Below, one piece after another: positions 27,301-36,500 of a stretch of 64,000 nucleotides of DNA. The position numbers and the translations under genes are program-made. The notes beneath the pieces are model-generated. The model did not search any database, was not told the origin of the DNA, and saw nothing but the letters and a program-made list of their open reading frames with translations. Location of the stretch: positions 77,367,966 to 77,431,965 of the forward strand of contig NC_088300.1 in assembly GCF_032854445.1 (NCBI RefSeq), written 5' to 3'. Source of the stretch: Liolophura sinensis. Taxonomy: Eukaryota > Mollusca > Polyplacophora > Chitonida > Chitonidae. Positions within the stretch are counted from its first letter, which is position 1, and the number at the start of each line of letters is the position of its first letter.

Positions 27301-30300
27301 TATTGACAATTTACTTTGAGGTAAAAAATATACAGAAAACGATCAAGCAGATATAACTTCCATCATAACAAGTTGCTAAAAAAACAACTCGAAAATGGGA
27401 GGCTAACAAAAGCGAGATTTACTAAGTCAGTATCCATCTTTTCAAATGAAACGTCTGAAACATAGACCAAAAATCCTCTCCAGGAGTCAAAACAATTGTA
27501 ACTGCAACCATCTTTTAAAAATTCTAAGCTTTTCACAAGGGTTTGTCGAGAAGGAAAATATAATCAGTAAAGCTGGCAAAGCTACCAATCCTAATAATAA
27601 TAACTAGTCCAGGCATTACCATGTAAATGTAAAACACTTGATAATGATCCCAGCATGTGAAGCAAAAGCTTGTGAAACCTCTTACATTTACATGGTGATG
27701 CCTGTACTTCATTATTATCATTATTGAGCCTATGTACAGCTGAGAGTCTGAAGCAGTATATAATATCAATACTGTTGATGAAGATAACAGAGGTGAACTA
27801 ACGAACACAGAAATGAAAACAAATAAATCCAGACATACACCATGGGTCAAAATGACAAATTCAGCCATGTTTGATTTAGCATACTGCAGGTCCAGAACAA
27901 CACAAACCTTCTCAACAACAAATTTCCACACACTACATCTGCCTACAGGTATGTCTTTAAGCAAACTGTCTATTCCACAATTTTGGGGAATATAAAATAT
28001 CCCAATGAGATCACACCTTCCTAAGATCTAGCTGTTGCCTTATACCACAGTCCATACTACAATGAGTTTACAAGGCTGTGTCCAGTCATACTGCTTAAGC
28101 TATTACACTCCTCAAATTTGTTATCATTACATCAAGCTCAACAGAAATTCTATTTCACCTACATTTTTTAAATTAATTGACAGGTGTTTAACGTCATAAT
28201 GAAGAAATTTTGCATTTAAGTGATAGCCTTCTGCTTTAGGGGTTGAGGAAACACATGTGCCAGGAAGAAGCCACCATCAGGTACCAGACAAGTGATAGCC
28301 TTCTGGTTTAGGGGCTGAGGAAACCTGTGCCAGGACGAAGCCACTGTTAGGTACCAGACAAGTGACAGCCTTCTGGTTTACGGGTTGAGGTAACACGTGT
28401 GCCTGGAGGTAACCGCTGTTAGGTACCAGACAAGTGATAGCCTTCTGCATTAGGGGTTGAGGAAACACATGTGCCAAACAAGTGATAGCCTTCTGGTTTA
28501 ACACATGTGCCAGGAGGTATCCACTGTTAGGTACCAGACAGGTGTGCCAGGAGGTAGCCACTGCTAGGTACAAGACAGGTGTGCCAGGAGGTAGCCACTG
28601 TTAGGTACCAGACAAAACCTCTGACTTAAAGCTTCAGTCTAAGTACCTTAATTCCTCAACCTTTATCAATCTACACAGAAAAATGCCTTCAGAACATGCT
28701 TGAATCCACACCTTGTAAACATGTGAATTGCAGAAACAAAGGCTAGATCTGAACACATGGCATCATCGTATATCAGTTTCACATACAGAAAAGAGAGGAG
28801 GCTCACACTCGTGGAGAATGACAGATGACTTTGACGGGAGACTGGACATATCCTGTGACCGTATCAACATCAGATCGGCTGAGGTCTGTGCTCTGATGAG
28901 GGGCGTCCACAAGCAGAACACTCGGCTGATCCGCGTTGTACTTTACTCGAGACAGAGTGCCCTATAAACAAATAAATATGCACGACACGTTAACTCTGAT
29001 GAGGGGCGTCCACAACCAGAACACTCGGCTGATCCGCGTTGTACTTTACTCGAGACAGAGTGCCCTATAAACAAATAAATATGCACGACACGTTAACTCT
29101 GATGAGGGGCGTCCACAACCAGAACACTCGGCTGATCCGCGTTGTACTTTACTCGAGACAGAGTGCCCTATAAACAAATAAATATGCACAACAAGCGTTA
29201 ACAAGCGTTCTCTATTATCTCTGCTTAACCAAACATTAACATCCTTCAATTGCTTTATCTAATTTATTTACACCATCCAGCAGTCTCTAAGGGAAATCTG
29301 AAGATAAATAATATCCTGAATTTATCTCATCACATATATGCTTTGGCTGTATGTGGAAGGGTCTGACAGCAACCTGCGGATGGTTGTAAAACACCAATCA
29401 AATAAATAAATAAATATATGCTTGAACTAACAAATGGCATTTAGGCTACATTTAATATAGTTTAATAACAGACAGATCATTTGCAGCTTAACTCTGTATG
29501 CTTGGAGTTCTACATGTCATTTAGAATCATTGTTATGCAATGTGTGTTACGTGTTGCATAAGTGCTGCCGCCACTGACGTATCATGCCGAAGACTCCAGA
29601 CATGACATCCCCCACCCACTCACATTATACTGACACCGGGCCAACCAGTTGTGTTTCCTTGCTCTAACCACTTAGTGCTGAGCGCCAAGCAAGACAGCAA
29701 TAAGTACCATTTTAATAGGTTCCAGCCTGGATTTCCGAAATTCAGGACGACGCTCTAATCACTAGGCCACCGAAGCAGTTCTGCAGACGAAGGTGCTGTA
29801 CCAGTAGCCATATTTTATCAGAAGGTCTCATGACAGCAAAAACCAGAGCCGAAAATCATGTGCCTAAACTGACACTTCTAATGATACCGCACATGACAGA
29901 AAACTGATAGGAATACATAATATGCTCAACAGTTTAGCACAAAGTCACTACACCAGCTTAAGTGATAAGGTTTCTGCATAAAATAGACAGCAAAGTCCCG
30001 AACTAACTTATCTAACAGGTATCCCTGAGATCCAGGTCACTGTCTGACAAGTCTAGAACACCAGATGGCTCAGAAAACATTGCCAGTCTCTCATTTGACA
30101 TCAATCCCCGGCTGACTTACCTTATCATTGTGATCTAGGTCACTGTCTGATAAGTCTAGAACACCAGATGGCTCAGAAAACATTGCCAGTCTCTCGTAAG
30201 TCATCAATCACCCGCTGACTTACCTTATAATTGTGATCTAGGTCACTGTCTGACAAGTCTAGAACACCAGATGGCTCAGAAAACAACACCAGATTGCTCA

Positions 30301-33300
30301 GAAAACAACGCCAGTCTCTCGTAAGACATCAATCACCGGCTGACTTACCTTTTCATTGTGATCTAGGTCACTGTCTGACAAGTCTAGAACACCAGATGGC
30401 TCAGAAAACAACACCAGATTGCTCAGAAAACAACGCCAGTCTCTCGTAAGACATCAATCACCGGCTGACTTACCTTTTCATTGTGATCTAGGTCACTGTC
30501 TGACAAGTCTAGAACACCAGATGGCTCAGAAAACAACGCCAGTCTCTCATAAGACATCAATCACTGGCTGACTTACCTTTTCACTGTGATCTAGGTCACT
30601 GTCTGACAAGTCTAGAACACCAGATGGCTCAGAAAACATTGCCAGTCTCTCATAAGACATCAATCACTGGCTGACTTACCTTATCATTGTTATCTAGGTC
30701 ACTGTCTGACAAGTCTAAAACACCAGATGGCTCAGATAACATTGCCAGTCTCTCATAAGACATCAATCACTGGCTGACTTACCTTATCATTGTGATCTAG
30801 GTCACTGTCTGACAAGTCTAGAACACCAGATGGCTCAGAAAACATTGCCAGTCTCTCATAAGACATCAATCACTGGCTGACTTACCTTATCATTGTTATC
30901 TAGGTCACTGTCTGACAAGTCTAGAACACCAGATGGCTCAGAAAACATTGCCAGTCTCTCATAAGACATCAATCACCGGCTGACTTACATGTACCTTATC
31001 ATTGTGATCTAGGTCACTGTCTGACAAGTCTAGAACACCAGATGGCTCAGAAAACAACGCCAGTCTCTCATAAGACATCAATCACCGACTGACTTACCTT
31101 ATCATTGTTATCTAGGTCACTGTCTGACAAGTCTAGAACACCAGATGGCTCAGAAAACATTACCAGTCTCTCATAAGACATCAATCACCAGCTGACTTAC
31201 CTTATCATTGTTATCTAGGTCACTGTCTGACAAGTCTAGAACACCAGATGGCTCAGAAAACAACGCCAGTCTCTCGTAAGACATCAATCCCCGGCTGACT
31301 TACCTTTTCATTGTGATCTAGGTCACTGTCTGACAAGTCCAGAACACCAGATGGCTCAGAAAACAACGCCAGTCTCTCGTAAGACATTAATCACCGGCTG
31401 ACTTACCTTATCATTGTGATCTAGGTCACTGTCTGACAAGTCTAGAACACCAGATGGCTCAGAAAACATTGCCAGTCTCTCATAAGACATCAATCACTGG
31501 CTGACTTACCTTATCATTGTTATCTAGGTCACTGTCTGACAAGTCTAGAACACCAGATGGCTCAGAAAACATTGCCAGTCTCTCATAAGACATCAATCAC
31601 TGGCTGACTTACATGTACCTTATCACTGTGATCTAGGTCACTGTCTGACAAGTCTAGAACACCAGATGGCTCAGAAAACAACACCAGATTGCTCAGAAAA
31701 CAACGCCAGTCTCTCGTAAGACATCAATCACCGGCTGACTTACCTTTTCATTGTGATCTAGGTCACTGTCTGACAAGTCTAGAACACCAGATGGCTCAGA
31801 AAACAACACCAGATTGCTCAGAAAACAACGCCAGTCTCTCGTAAGACATCAATCACTGGCTGACTTACCTTTTCATTGTGATCTAGGTCACTGTCTGACA
31901 AGTCTAGAACACCAGATGGCTCAGAAAATATTGCCAGTCTCTCATAAGACATCAATCACCGGCTGACTTACCTTTTCATTGTGATCTAGGTCACTGTCTG
32001 ACAAGTCTAGAACACCAGATGGCTCAGAAAACATTGCCAGTCTCTCATTTGACATCAATCACTGGCTGACTTACCTTATCATTGTGATCTAGGTCACTGT
32101 CTGACAAGTCTAGAACACCAGATGGCTCAGAAAACATTGCCAGTCTCTCATAAGACATCAATCACTGGCTGACTTACCTTATCATTGTTATCTAGGTCAC
32201 TGTCTGACAAGTCTAAAACACCAGATGGCTCAGAAAACATTGCCAGTCTCTCATAAGACATCAATCACTGGCTGACTTACCTTATCATTGTGATCTAAGT
32301 CACTGTCTGACAAGTCTAGAACACCAGATGGCTCAGAAAACATTGCCAGTCTCTCATAAGACATCAATCACCGGCTGACTTACATATACCTTATCATTGT
32401 GATCTAGGTCACTGTCTGACAAGTCTAGAACACCAGATGGCTCAGAAAACATTGCCAGTCTCTCATTTGACATCAATCACTGGCTGACTTACCTTATCAT
32501 TGTGATCTAGGTCACTGTCTGACAAGTCTAGAACACCAGATGGCTCAGAAAACATTGCCAGTCTCTCATAAGACATCAATCACTGGCTGACTTGCCTTAT
32601 CATTGTTATCTAGGTCACTGTCTGACAAGTCTAAAACACCAGATGGCTCAGAAAACATTGTCAGTCTCTCATAAGACATCAATCACTGGCTGACTTACCT
32701 TTTCATTGTGATCTAGGTCACTGTCTGACAAGTCTAGAACACCAGATGGCTCAGAAAACATTGCCAGTCTCTCATAAGACATCAATCACCGGCTGACTTA
32801 CCTTATCATTGTGATCTAGGTCACTGTCTGACAAGTCTAGAATACCAGATGGCTCAGAAAACATTGCCAGTCTCTCATAAGATATCAATCACTGGCTGAC
32901 TTACCTTATCATTGTTATCTAGGTCAGTGTCTGACAAGTCTAGAACACCAGATTGCTCAGAAAACAACGCCAGTCTCTCGTAAGACATTAATCACCGGCT
33001 GACTTACCTTTTCAGTGTGATCTAGGTCACTGTCTGACAAGTCTAGAACACCAGATGGCTCAGAAAACAATGCCAGTCTATCATCGCTTTTCTTTGGTGT
33101 GATTCTAATTAAAAATGAAAAAGCAACAAATTGTATTCAAGCAATCATTACCTAACATGGCACACAACAATTATAAAATACATCTTAATCACTAATATTT
33201 GGAATGTGAAGTAAGAATAAGTATGTACATGCTTTGGCTTTAAGTTGTACTTCACTATTTTTCAGTCATACGACGATGAGTAGTCATTCAGTGCGTGATA

Positions 33301-36300
33301 ATGTGTGTCTTCTCCTAGCCGGATCATGCTGCTAAAGGGCTGCCTCAACTTTAGCATCAGGCAAGACACCCCACCCAGTCACATTATACTGACACCAGAC
33401 CAACCAGTCCCTTTTCCTTCATTCAACCTCTTGGTACTGGCACCAACAAGTATCATTTTTAAAGACCTTGATATGAACTGACTTCAAGGAACATGAAGAG
33501 AAACAATAGATTTCCTGATTTGAATTACATCAGGTTTAGGGCACTGTTTCCAATTCAGCTAGACAGAATTTCTGAAACACACAACCCTTCCTAAGACGCA
33601 ACATATGGCTTTACACAGAAGACAGTGTAGAAGGGTCAGTCCGTCGTGGAACAGTTAACCAACCTGCGTGGTGTAAGCCGAGTGTCACTGGGAGGTCGAG
33701 ACACTCGAGAGTGCAATCTTGCTCGGGGACTGGATGTCAGCTGCTCTTGTTCAAGGCTGTGAAATGCATCAGAATCTAAAAGCACATGTATACAACTTGT
33801 CATTCACTAATTACAGGAAACAACAGCTGTAGAAAATATTAACTTTCATTAAAATAATGCATGATTTTGATCCAAAGTTAGTGAAATTTTATATGGTTAA
33901 GAGCTCAGTGCTTCAGAAGGGGCATACAAGCACAAATACCCTTAAAAAATTAGATGATATGCATCTGAAATTAAAACACAGCGTACTATATACAACTGAA
34001 GGTTTGTATGTACGTCTAAGTGTCTGAAACTAACGTACATGCAAGATTTAGAGCAGAAAGTCCTGTCAAAATCAAAAGTAAATCTCCACAGTGAACCATG
34101 TGCTCAACGTTCCCCACCACGTGTTAGTTTTCACCCACTCTAGGCTACAGCAAAAGCTTCTGTGCCACCACCCACAGCCAGGGAAAATACATACTGTGAT
34201 ATTTTTTGTGACATTCTCGAGTGTTTGCCAAGAAGATGTAGCAAAGGGTTAAAAATAGTCTTTTTAGTTCTAAACTAGTAACAAGTTTATAGGGGCCAAG
34301 AAATGTTTAGACAGGTATAAGAGAATTTACCAGTTGCATCAGGCAGGTTACCACAGAAAAAAATAATACTGCAACCCCTGCTATCAAAGCACAAGGAATG
34401 AAAAGTACAGAATAAAATTGTCAGTGAGCGATTTATTGAAATACACCCCACACAGGTTGATGCAAAATGTATTAACTTCATCCAAATTCATTCCTCTTGC
34501 AGAAGAGCTGAAATAATTACTTTATTCTAGAATGTTTTGAGGTAATTTATATGTAGGCCTAAATTTACTTGTATACCGGGTAGTCCTATATAACTACAAA
34601 GGAAAGAATCTCTGCACGTGTCGGCCTATGTATACATGTATGCACACGTAGGCCTATCCCTTTTCTTCACCCCCTTTCACTCAATCAGACACAGAATGTC
34701 TTCTCAAATGATCCTGTAAACTAAGCTGCTGTATTCCAGTGTTAATGGGAAACAGGTCACACATGATTTGACAACAACCCATCTTATCTCACCAGCTGGA
34801 CGGGGCTTTGCAGCAGTATTCACAAGACGGCCCTGAGCTAGTGGTCTCCTTCAAAACAAACAAGAACATAACATCATAGGTGCGATCAATTGGGTTACGA
34901 AAACTAACACAGACATAACATGTTAATTGTTAAGATACTAAACATGGCAAGGAAATTTTTTATCAGCAGGGTTTTGTGCCTTACCCGTACTAAGAGTGTT
35001 CAAATGGCCTAAAAGGACGACCACTCAGAAGGCCTGTGCATAGGCATGAGAAGTTTTCTCCCATAACAAGCCTTTCAAAGAGTATTTTATTTATTTCATC
35101 GATGTTTTGTGCCGTACTCAAGATTATTCACTTAAATGCCGGTGGCCAGCATTACAGTAGGAGGAACCAACGACCATTTGCAGGATCATTCAAACAGTAG
35201 TATATATTTATATACAAATGGACAGGCATGAAACACTGTTAATCTTTGGTTCCCAATCTGTATTGCTCCTTCTAACACTAGACTTCCTCGTCAATCCAAC
35301 ACATTAGAAGTAGTTATTCTTCGTAACTCTCCCAACACTATGTGTTCATCCATACCGTGAGTTACATTCTGCAATCTTGGCTACAATGTACAAAACCACT
35401 TGTTGCACGAATGTGCCTCAACTGATCTAACGATGCACTGACGTGCCAAGCAGACAGAGCCGCACTGACTTCTGATATAAGACAGGATGTCCAACATGCT
35501 CTCTGAGTATTGGTTGCAGAACATTAAGTTTTCAACGCTGTAAAGACACAACATGTAAAAGGGTGCTTCAAAACAAACACTCATTGTCCCTACTCCAATA
35601 TTTATGACATAAACGATTCCTGCGCACAAGTTGCCTCCACTCTGATGGGTTGGTCTCCATATTCGTCGGGTGTCCGTATTCATAAGGTGTCAAGCTATCA
35701 ATACTTCGCACATCACACAGAGCTTCATGCATATTCAGTTTATCCTGACCGCAAAGGCTAAAAATAAATCACATAGAACATCCCTCAGTTCTTTTGATTC
35801 GTTGACAAGTCGTTGCAAACAAACTCTTTGGACATGTCCCCATGCTGTGGCAAAATGACAGCCTCAATTAATACAGTTCCCACTCGACAGCTGGCTCTTC
35901 TGACGTTTCGCCTGTACTGCATGTGACCCTTTGACAAAGGTCAGGGAAGCTCACTAAACAAAACCATGCGAGGCAAAGACTGAGGTTTCATGATTTGATG
36001 AAACTGATTATTGCGTGAAGCAAACACGTTTCGTCAAAACACCAAGGATTTACTCCAGCCGTTCATCAGAACATAAAAACATGTATGCAGACATGATTTA
36101 TCTGTCATTGATGAATACATCTACAAGGTCAGGGTTTTATTAAAGATTTAATAATTAAGATTTAAGGCCGTTATTAAGATTAAACAGTGAGTTTCTCTGG
36201 GATCATTCCAGGGGTGCGTGAAGCTGTCTTAGCAGCTCGGTATAGTAGCACACTGTTAAATCTAATATTTAACTAATAATAATTCACTCGAGGAGCTAAC

Positions 36301-36500
36301 TAAACCACATGTTATTACTTGGCTAACCATTGCATTAACGTCAGTATAAATGGGGAAAATTTAGAAAGTACACTTTCATGAACTGGCCAGTGAATTAGGA
36401 TTCCAAATGACGATACTGATATTACATCCATTTACCTATTTCTCCTTATCGCGGCTTTGTCTTCAGGCACAGGCTTGTACAGAGCTCGCTTCGACGCCAT
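12304..36500 (-). CDS. HAUS8: HAUS augmin-like complex subunit 8 (15 exons, 626 residues)
   Basis: HAUS8 is the microtubule-binding subunit of augmin, which recruits gamma-tubulin to spindle microtubules. Coding exons in order: 36500-36436, 34848-34793, 33775-33664, 33104-33008, 28961-28807, 27246-27109, 25991-25830, 25359-25319, 20370-20339, 18822-18561, 18216-18182, 17267-17142, 15884-15765, 15396-15255, 12641-12304. All introns are GT-AG, phases match at every join, and the sum is 1881 bases ending in TAG. Identification rests on exon 14: ALDTTRHQIP (about residues 491-500) matches ALDTTRHELP of vertebrate HAUS8 with equal spacing from LSP, and RLLGEL follows in exon 15. Residues 1-385 are Ser/Lys-rich and basic (KRKGSAKK, KKSGTGKKK), as expected for the microtubule-binding tail; 386-560 look coiled-coil. 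It is longer than the human protein (about 410). The N-terminal exons are less certain than exons 10-15. Confidence 0.88.
12750..12870 (+). mobile_element. SINE family A fragment in HAUS8 intron 14
   Basis: Reads gatggtcatgggtttctccc, accataatgctgcccgtc, cgtataagtgaaatatactt and gagtacagtgtacaccaccaa, the tail half of the SINE in plus orientation. Confidence 0.65.
13231..14213. repeat. Inverted repeat, arms of about 75 bp
   Basis: The arm at 13231-13306 (tcataacatc ... ctttcacctcacctgctgat ... ttattg) is an imperfect reverse complement of 14139-14213. The arms are about 830 bp apart and enclose the helicase fragment. The right arm lies inside an open frame, so this looks like inverted duplication of element sequence rather than simple terminal repeats. 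Confidence 0.75.
13440..14365. mobile_element. Decayed protein-coding mobile element with helicase fragment
   Basis: In HAUS8 intron 14. On the plus strand around 13540-13620 a frame reads IPTGSGKSLCFEALPIMYD, a Walker A motif followed by the Q-family helicase style LCFEALP. An adenine-run frameshift precedes it and the frame ends soon after. On the minus strand 14045-14362 is an open frame of about 105 residues (MTWAKFLMAVVGQVDSDCKG at its start) that I cannot name. Part of it (the QAFTSPADKGSSISHYW region) recurs inverted at 13231-13306. The combination suggests rearranged pieces of a mobile element carrying a RecQ-like helicase; the element class is unknown. Confidence 0.45.
14417..15080. 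repeat. 49/50-bp minisatellite, 14 units, in HAUS8 intron 14
   Basis: Fourteen almost identical units starting catgaggaagatagagggca and continuing ttaaacctgtccttatccag, alternating between 49 and 50 bp (acacag versus acacaag). Its homogeneity implies recent expansion. It does not contain HAUS8 exon sequence. Confidence 0.95.
15860..16130. repeat. Minisatellite copying the HAUS8 exon 13 acceptor
   Basis: Units of about 63 bp carry aaactgttcagctggccctg and tttgagaaatggttacaatg. On the minus strand each contains the acceptor TCTCAAACAG plus the first 18 or so bases of exon 13, followed by repeat-specific sequence. Three clear copies lie immediately upstream of the real exon, with weaker copies further out to about 16250. 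Confidence 0.85.
16445..16715. repeat. Short minisatellite in HAUS8 intron 12
   Basis: Units of about 17-25 bp built from cagaggtttcagactgtt and aactgtt, roughly a dozen in all, with mixed unit lengths towards the right end. Confidence 0.9.
17860..18065 (+). mobile_element. SINE family A copy, near full length, in HAUS8 intron 11
   Basis: Starts with a tRNA-like head (gggcccaggtggttagtgtg, an A-box-like stretch), then cctctcgccagtg, a body with gtgagaaggtctaccagcaac and ctccaaccataatgctggcc, and a tail gaatgacgtaaaacaactgtcaaata. Orientation is plus, opposite to HAUS8. Confidence 0.7.
19075..20250. repeat. 39-bp minisatellite, about 30 units, in HAUS8 intron 9
   Basis: Tandem 39-bp units with core acaggcagactgcatagcaa then agatagagtaagtcagaat. 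As 39 is divisible by three, open frames of up to 246 codons run through it on both strands. Their content is a monotonous 13-residue repeat and they are not credible genes. Some units carry a variant (cagatagcccacacagc), which shows that blocks of several units were copied together. Confidence 0.95.
20875..20995 (-). mobile_element. Weak SINE family A relic
   Basis: Reads ttgatttatttgtttgattg, acgtcatactcaaaaatttt, ctatgatggcgttcag: a degraded tail and body in minus orientation. Otherwise 20380-21260 shows nothing recognisable. Confidence 0.35.
21262..21606 (-). mobile_element. SINE family B, full length, in HAUS8 intron 8
   Basis: The right end, read on the minus strand, is tRNA-like: GGTGGCCTAATGGTTAGAGA as A box region. 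The left end is a tail with gctttgggtttaacgttgta and ttcagtcaaatgactacg. The middle carries gacatggcaccccacccagt and acaccgggccaaccaatcct. Several other copies occur in this window. Confidence 0.75.
21910..22790. repeat. 48-bp minisatellite, about 18 units, in HAUS8 intron 8
   Basis: Units of 48 bp with core gtgtaaaccaatggtgttaa then tggtgagtaactgatgtgtg. Being a multiple of three it leaves several frames open on the minus strand (up to 228 codons), but these are repeat shadows. Confidence 0.95.
22880..25215. repeat. 38-bp minisatellite, about 60 units, two subfamilies, in HAUS8 intron 8
   Basis: About 60 units of 38 bp. The left part (to about 23820) is mostly of the type cctgaagataaggatcaaac; the right part is mostly cctgcagatacggatcacac or cctgcagatacgcaacac. 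A compound block (shortened units, then cctgagccgtg) appears at 23910-24040 and again at 24540-24670, showing block duplication about 630 bp apart. Long open frames here, including one of 377 codons, are repeat shadows. Confidence 0.95.
26148..26480 (-). mobile_element. SINE family B relative with a different tRNA head
   Basis: Left end gtgctttgggtttaacatcg and ttcagtcatatgacgacgaa is the family B tail. The right end, on the minus strand, contains AGATCCAGGGTCAATCCTGG as a B-box-like region, unlike the head of the copy at 21262. Confidence 0.6.
26950..27108. repeat. Three-copy 52-bp repeat abutting the HAUS8 exon 6 donor
   Basis: Units contain gcctaaatggccccatgaca and atccaggagcag. On the minus strand the real donor reads GTGAGGTGTCATGGGG (first base at 27108). 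The next copy reads GTAAGGGGTCATGGGG (from 27056) and the third has ATAAGG in place of the donor. The repeat therefore begins with the intron side of the splice site. Confidence 0.8.
28215..28610. repeat. About 69-bp minisatellite, roughly six units, in HAUS8 intron 5
   Basis: Units carry gtgatagccttctggtttag, aaacacatgtgccaggag and cactgttaggtaccagac, with internal deletions in the right part. It contains no HAUS8 exon sequence. Confidence 0.9.
28893..29200. repeat. Three 103-bp copies of the HAUS8 exon 5 acceptor and exon start
   Basis: A 103-bp unit (gatgaggggcgtccacaa, gaacactcggctgatccgcg, gagacagagtgccctataaa) occurs three times. Each copy holds the acceptor TTTGTTTATAG and the first 65-70 bases of exon 5 on the minus strand, at 28961, 29064 and 29167. 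Only the leftmost copy continues into the rest of the exon and a donor. Confidence 0.93.
29540..29800 (-). mobile_element. SINE family B, partial
   Basis: Contains atgccgaagactccagacat, acaccgggccaaccagttgt, cttagtgctgagcgccaag and, at the right end, CGGTGGCCTAGTGATTAGAG on the minus strand as head. The tail is degraded. A 3' piece of SINE family A lies just before it at about 29340-29415. Confidence 0.65.
30010..33060. repeat. About 29 tandem copies of the HAUS8 exon 4 donor region (103 bp)
   Basis: Each roughly 103-bp unit (a few are about 121 bp) contains, on the minus strand, about 78 bases of exon 4 ending in AATGATAAG followed by GTAAGTCAGCC. The segment encodes LAMFSEPSGVLDLSDSDLDH. 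The right-most unit is the real exon 4 (33104-33008), which differs by having LALF and HTEK. The left-most unit (about 30010) has lost the donor. Nearly every copy keeps the GTAAGT; one near 32590 has GCAAGT. The unit length is not a multiple of three. Confidence 0.93.
33228..33480 (-). mobile_element. SINE family B, partial
   Basis: Reads catgctttggctttaagttg, ttttcagtcatacgacgatg, gacaccccacccagtcac and ctgacaccagaccaaccag. The tRNA-like head is absent or degraded. Confidence 0.6.
35085..35195 (-). mobile_element. SINE family A relic in HAUS8 intron 1
   Basis: Contains tttatttatttcatcgatg, tgccgtactcaagattattc, and ggccagcattacagtaggag then accatttgcagg, matching the tail and body in minus orientation. 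Confidence 0.65.

Noticed and set aside
30010-33007. The array units as a run of separately spliced repeated exons
   Set aside because: The gap between a donor and the next exon segment is only about 25-30 bases, too short for an intron, and acceptor sequences in the units are poor. The 103-bp period also would not keep frame if units were retained.
30010-33060. CRISPR-like regularly spaced repeats
   Set aside because: The units are contiguous tandem copies without unique spacers, in an animal gene, and contain exon sequence.
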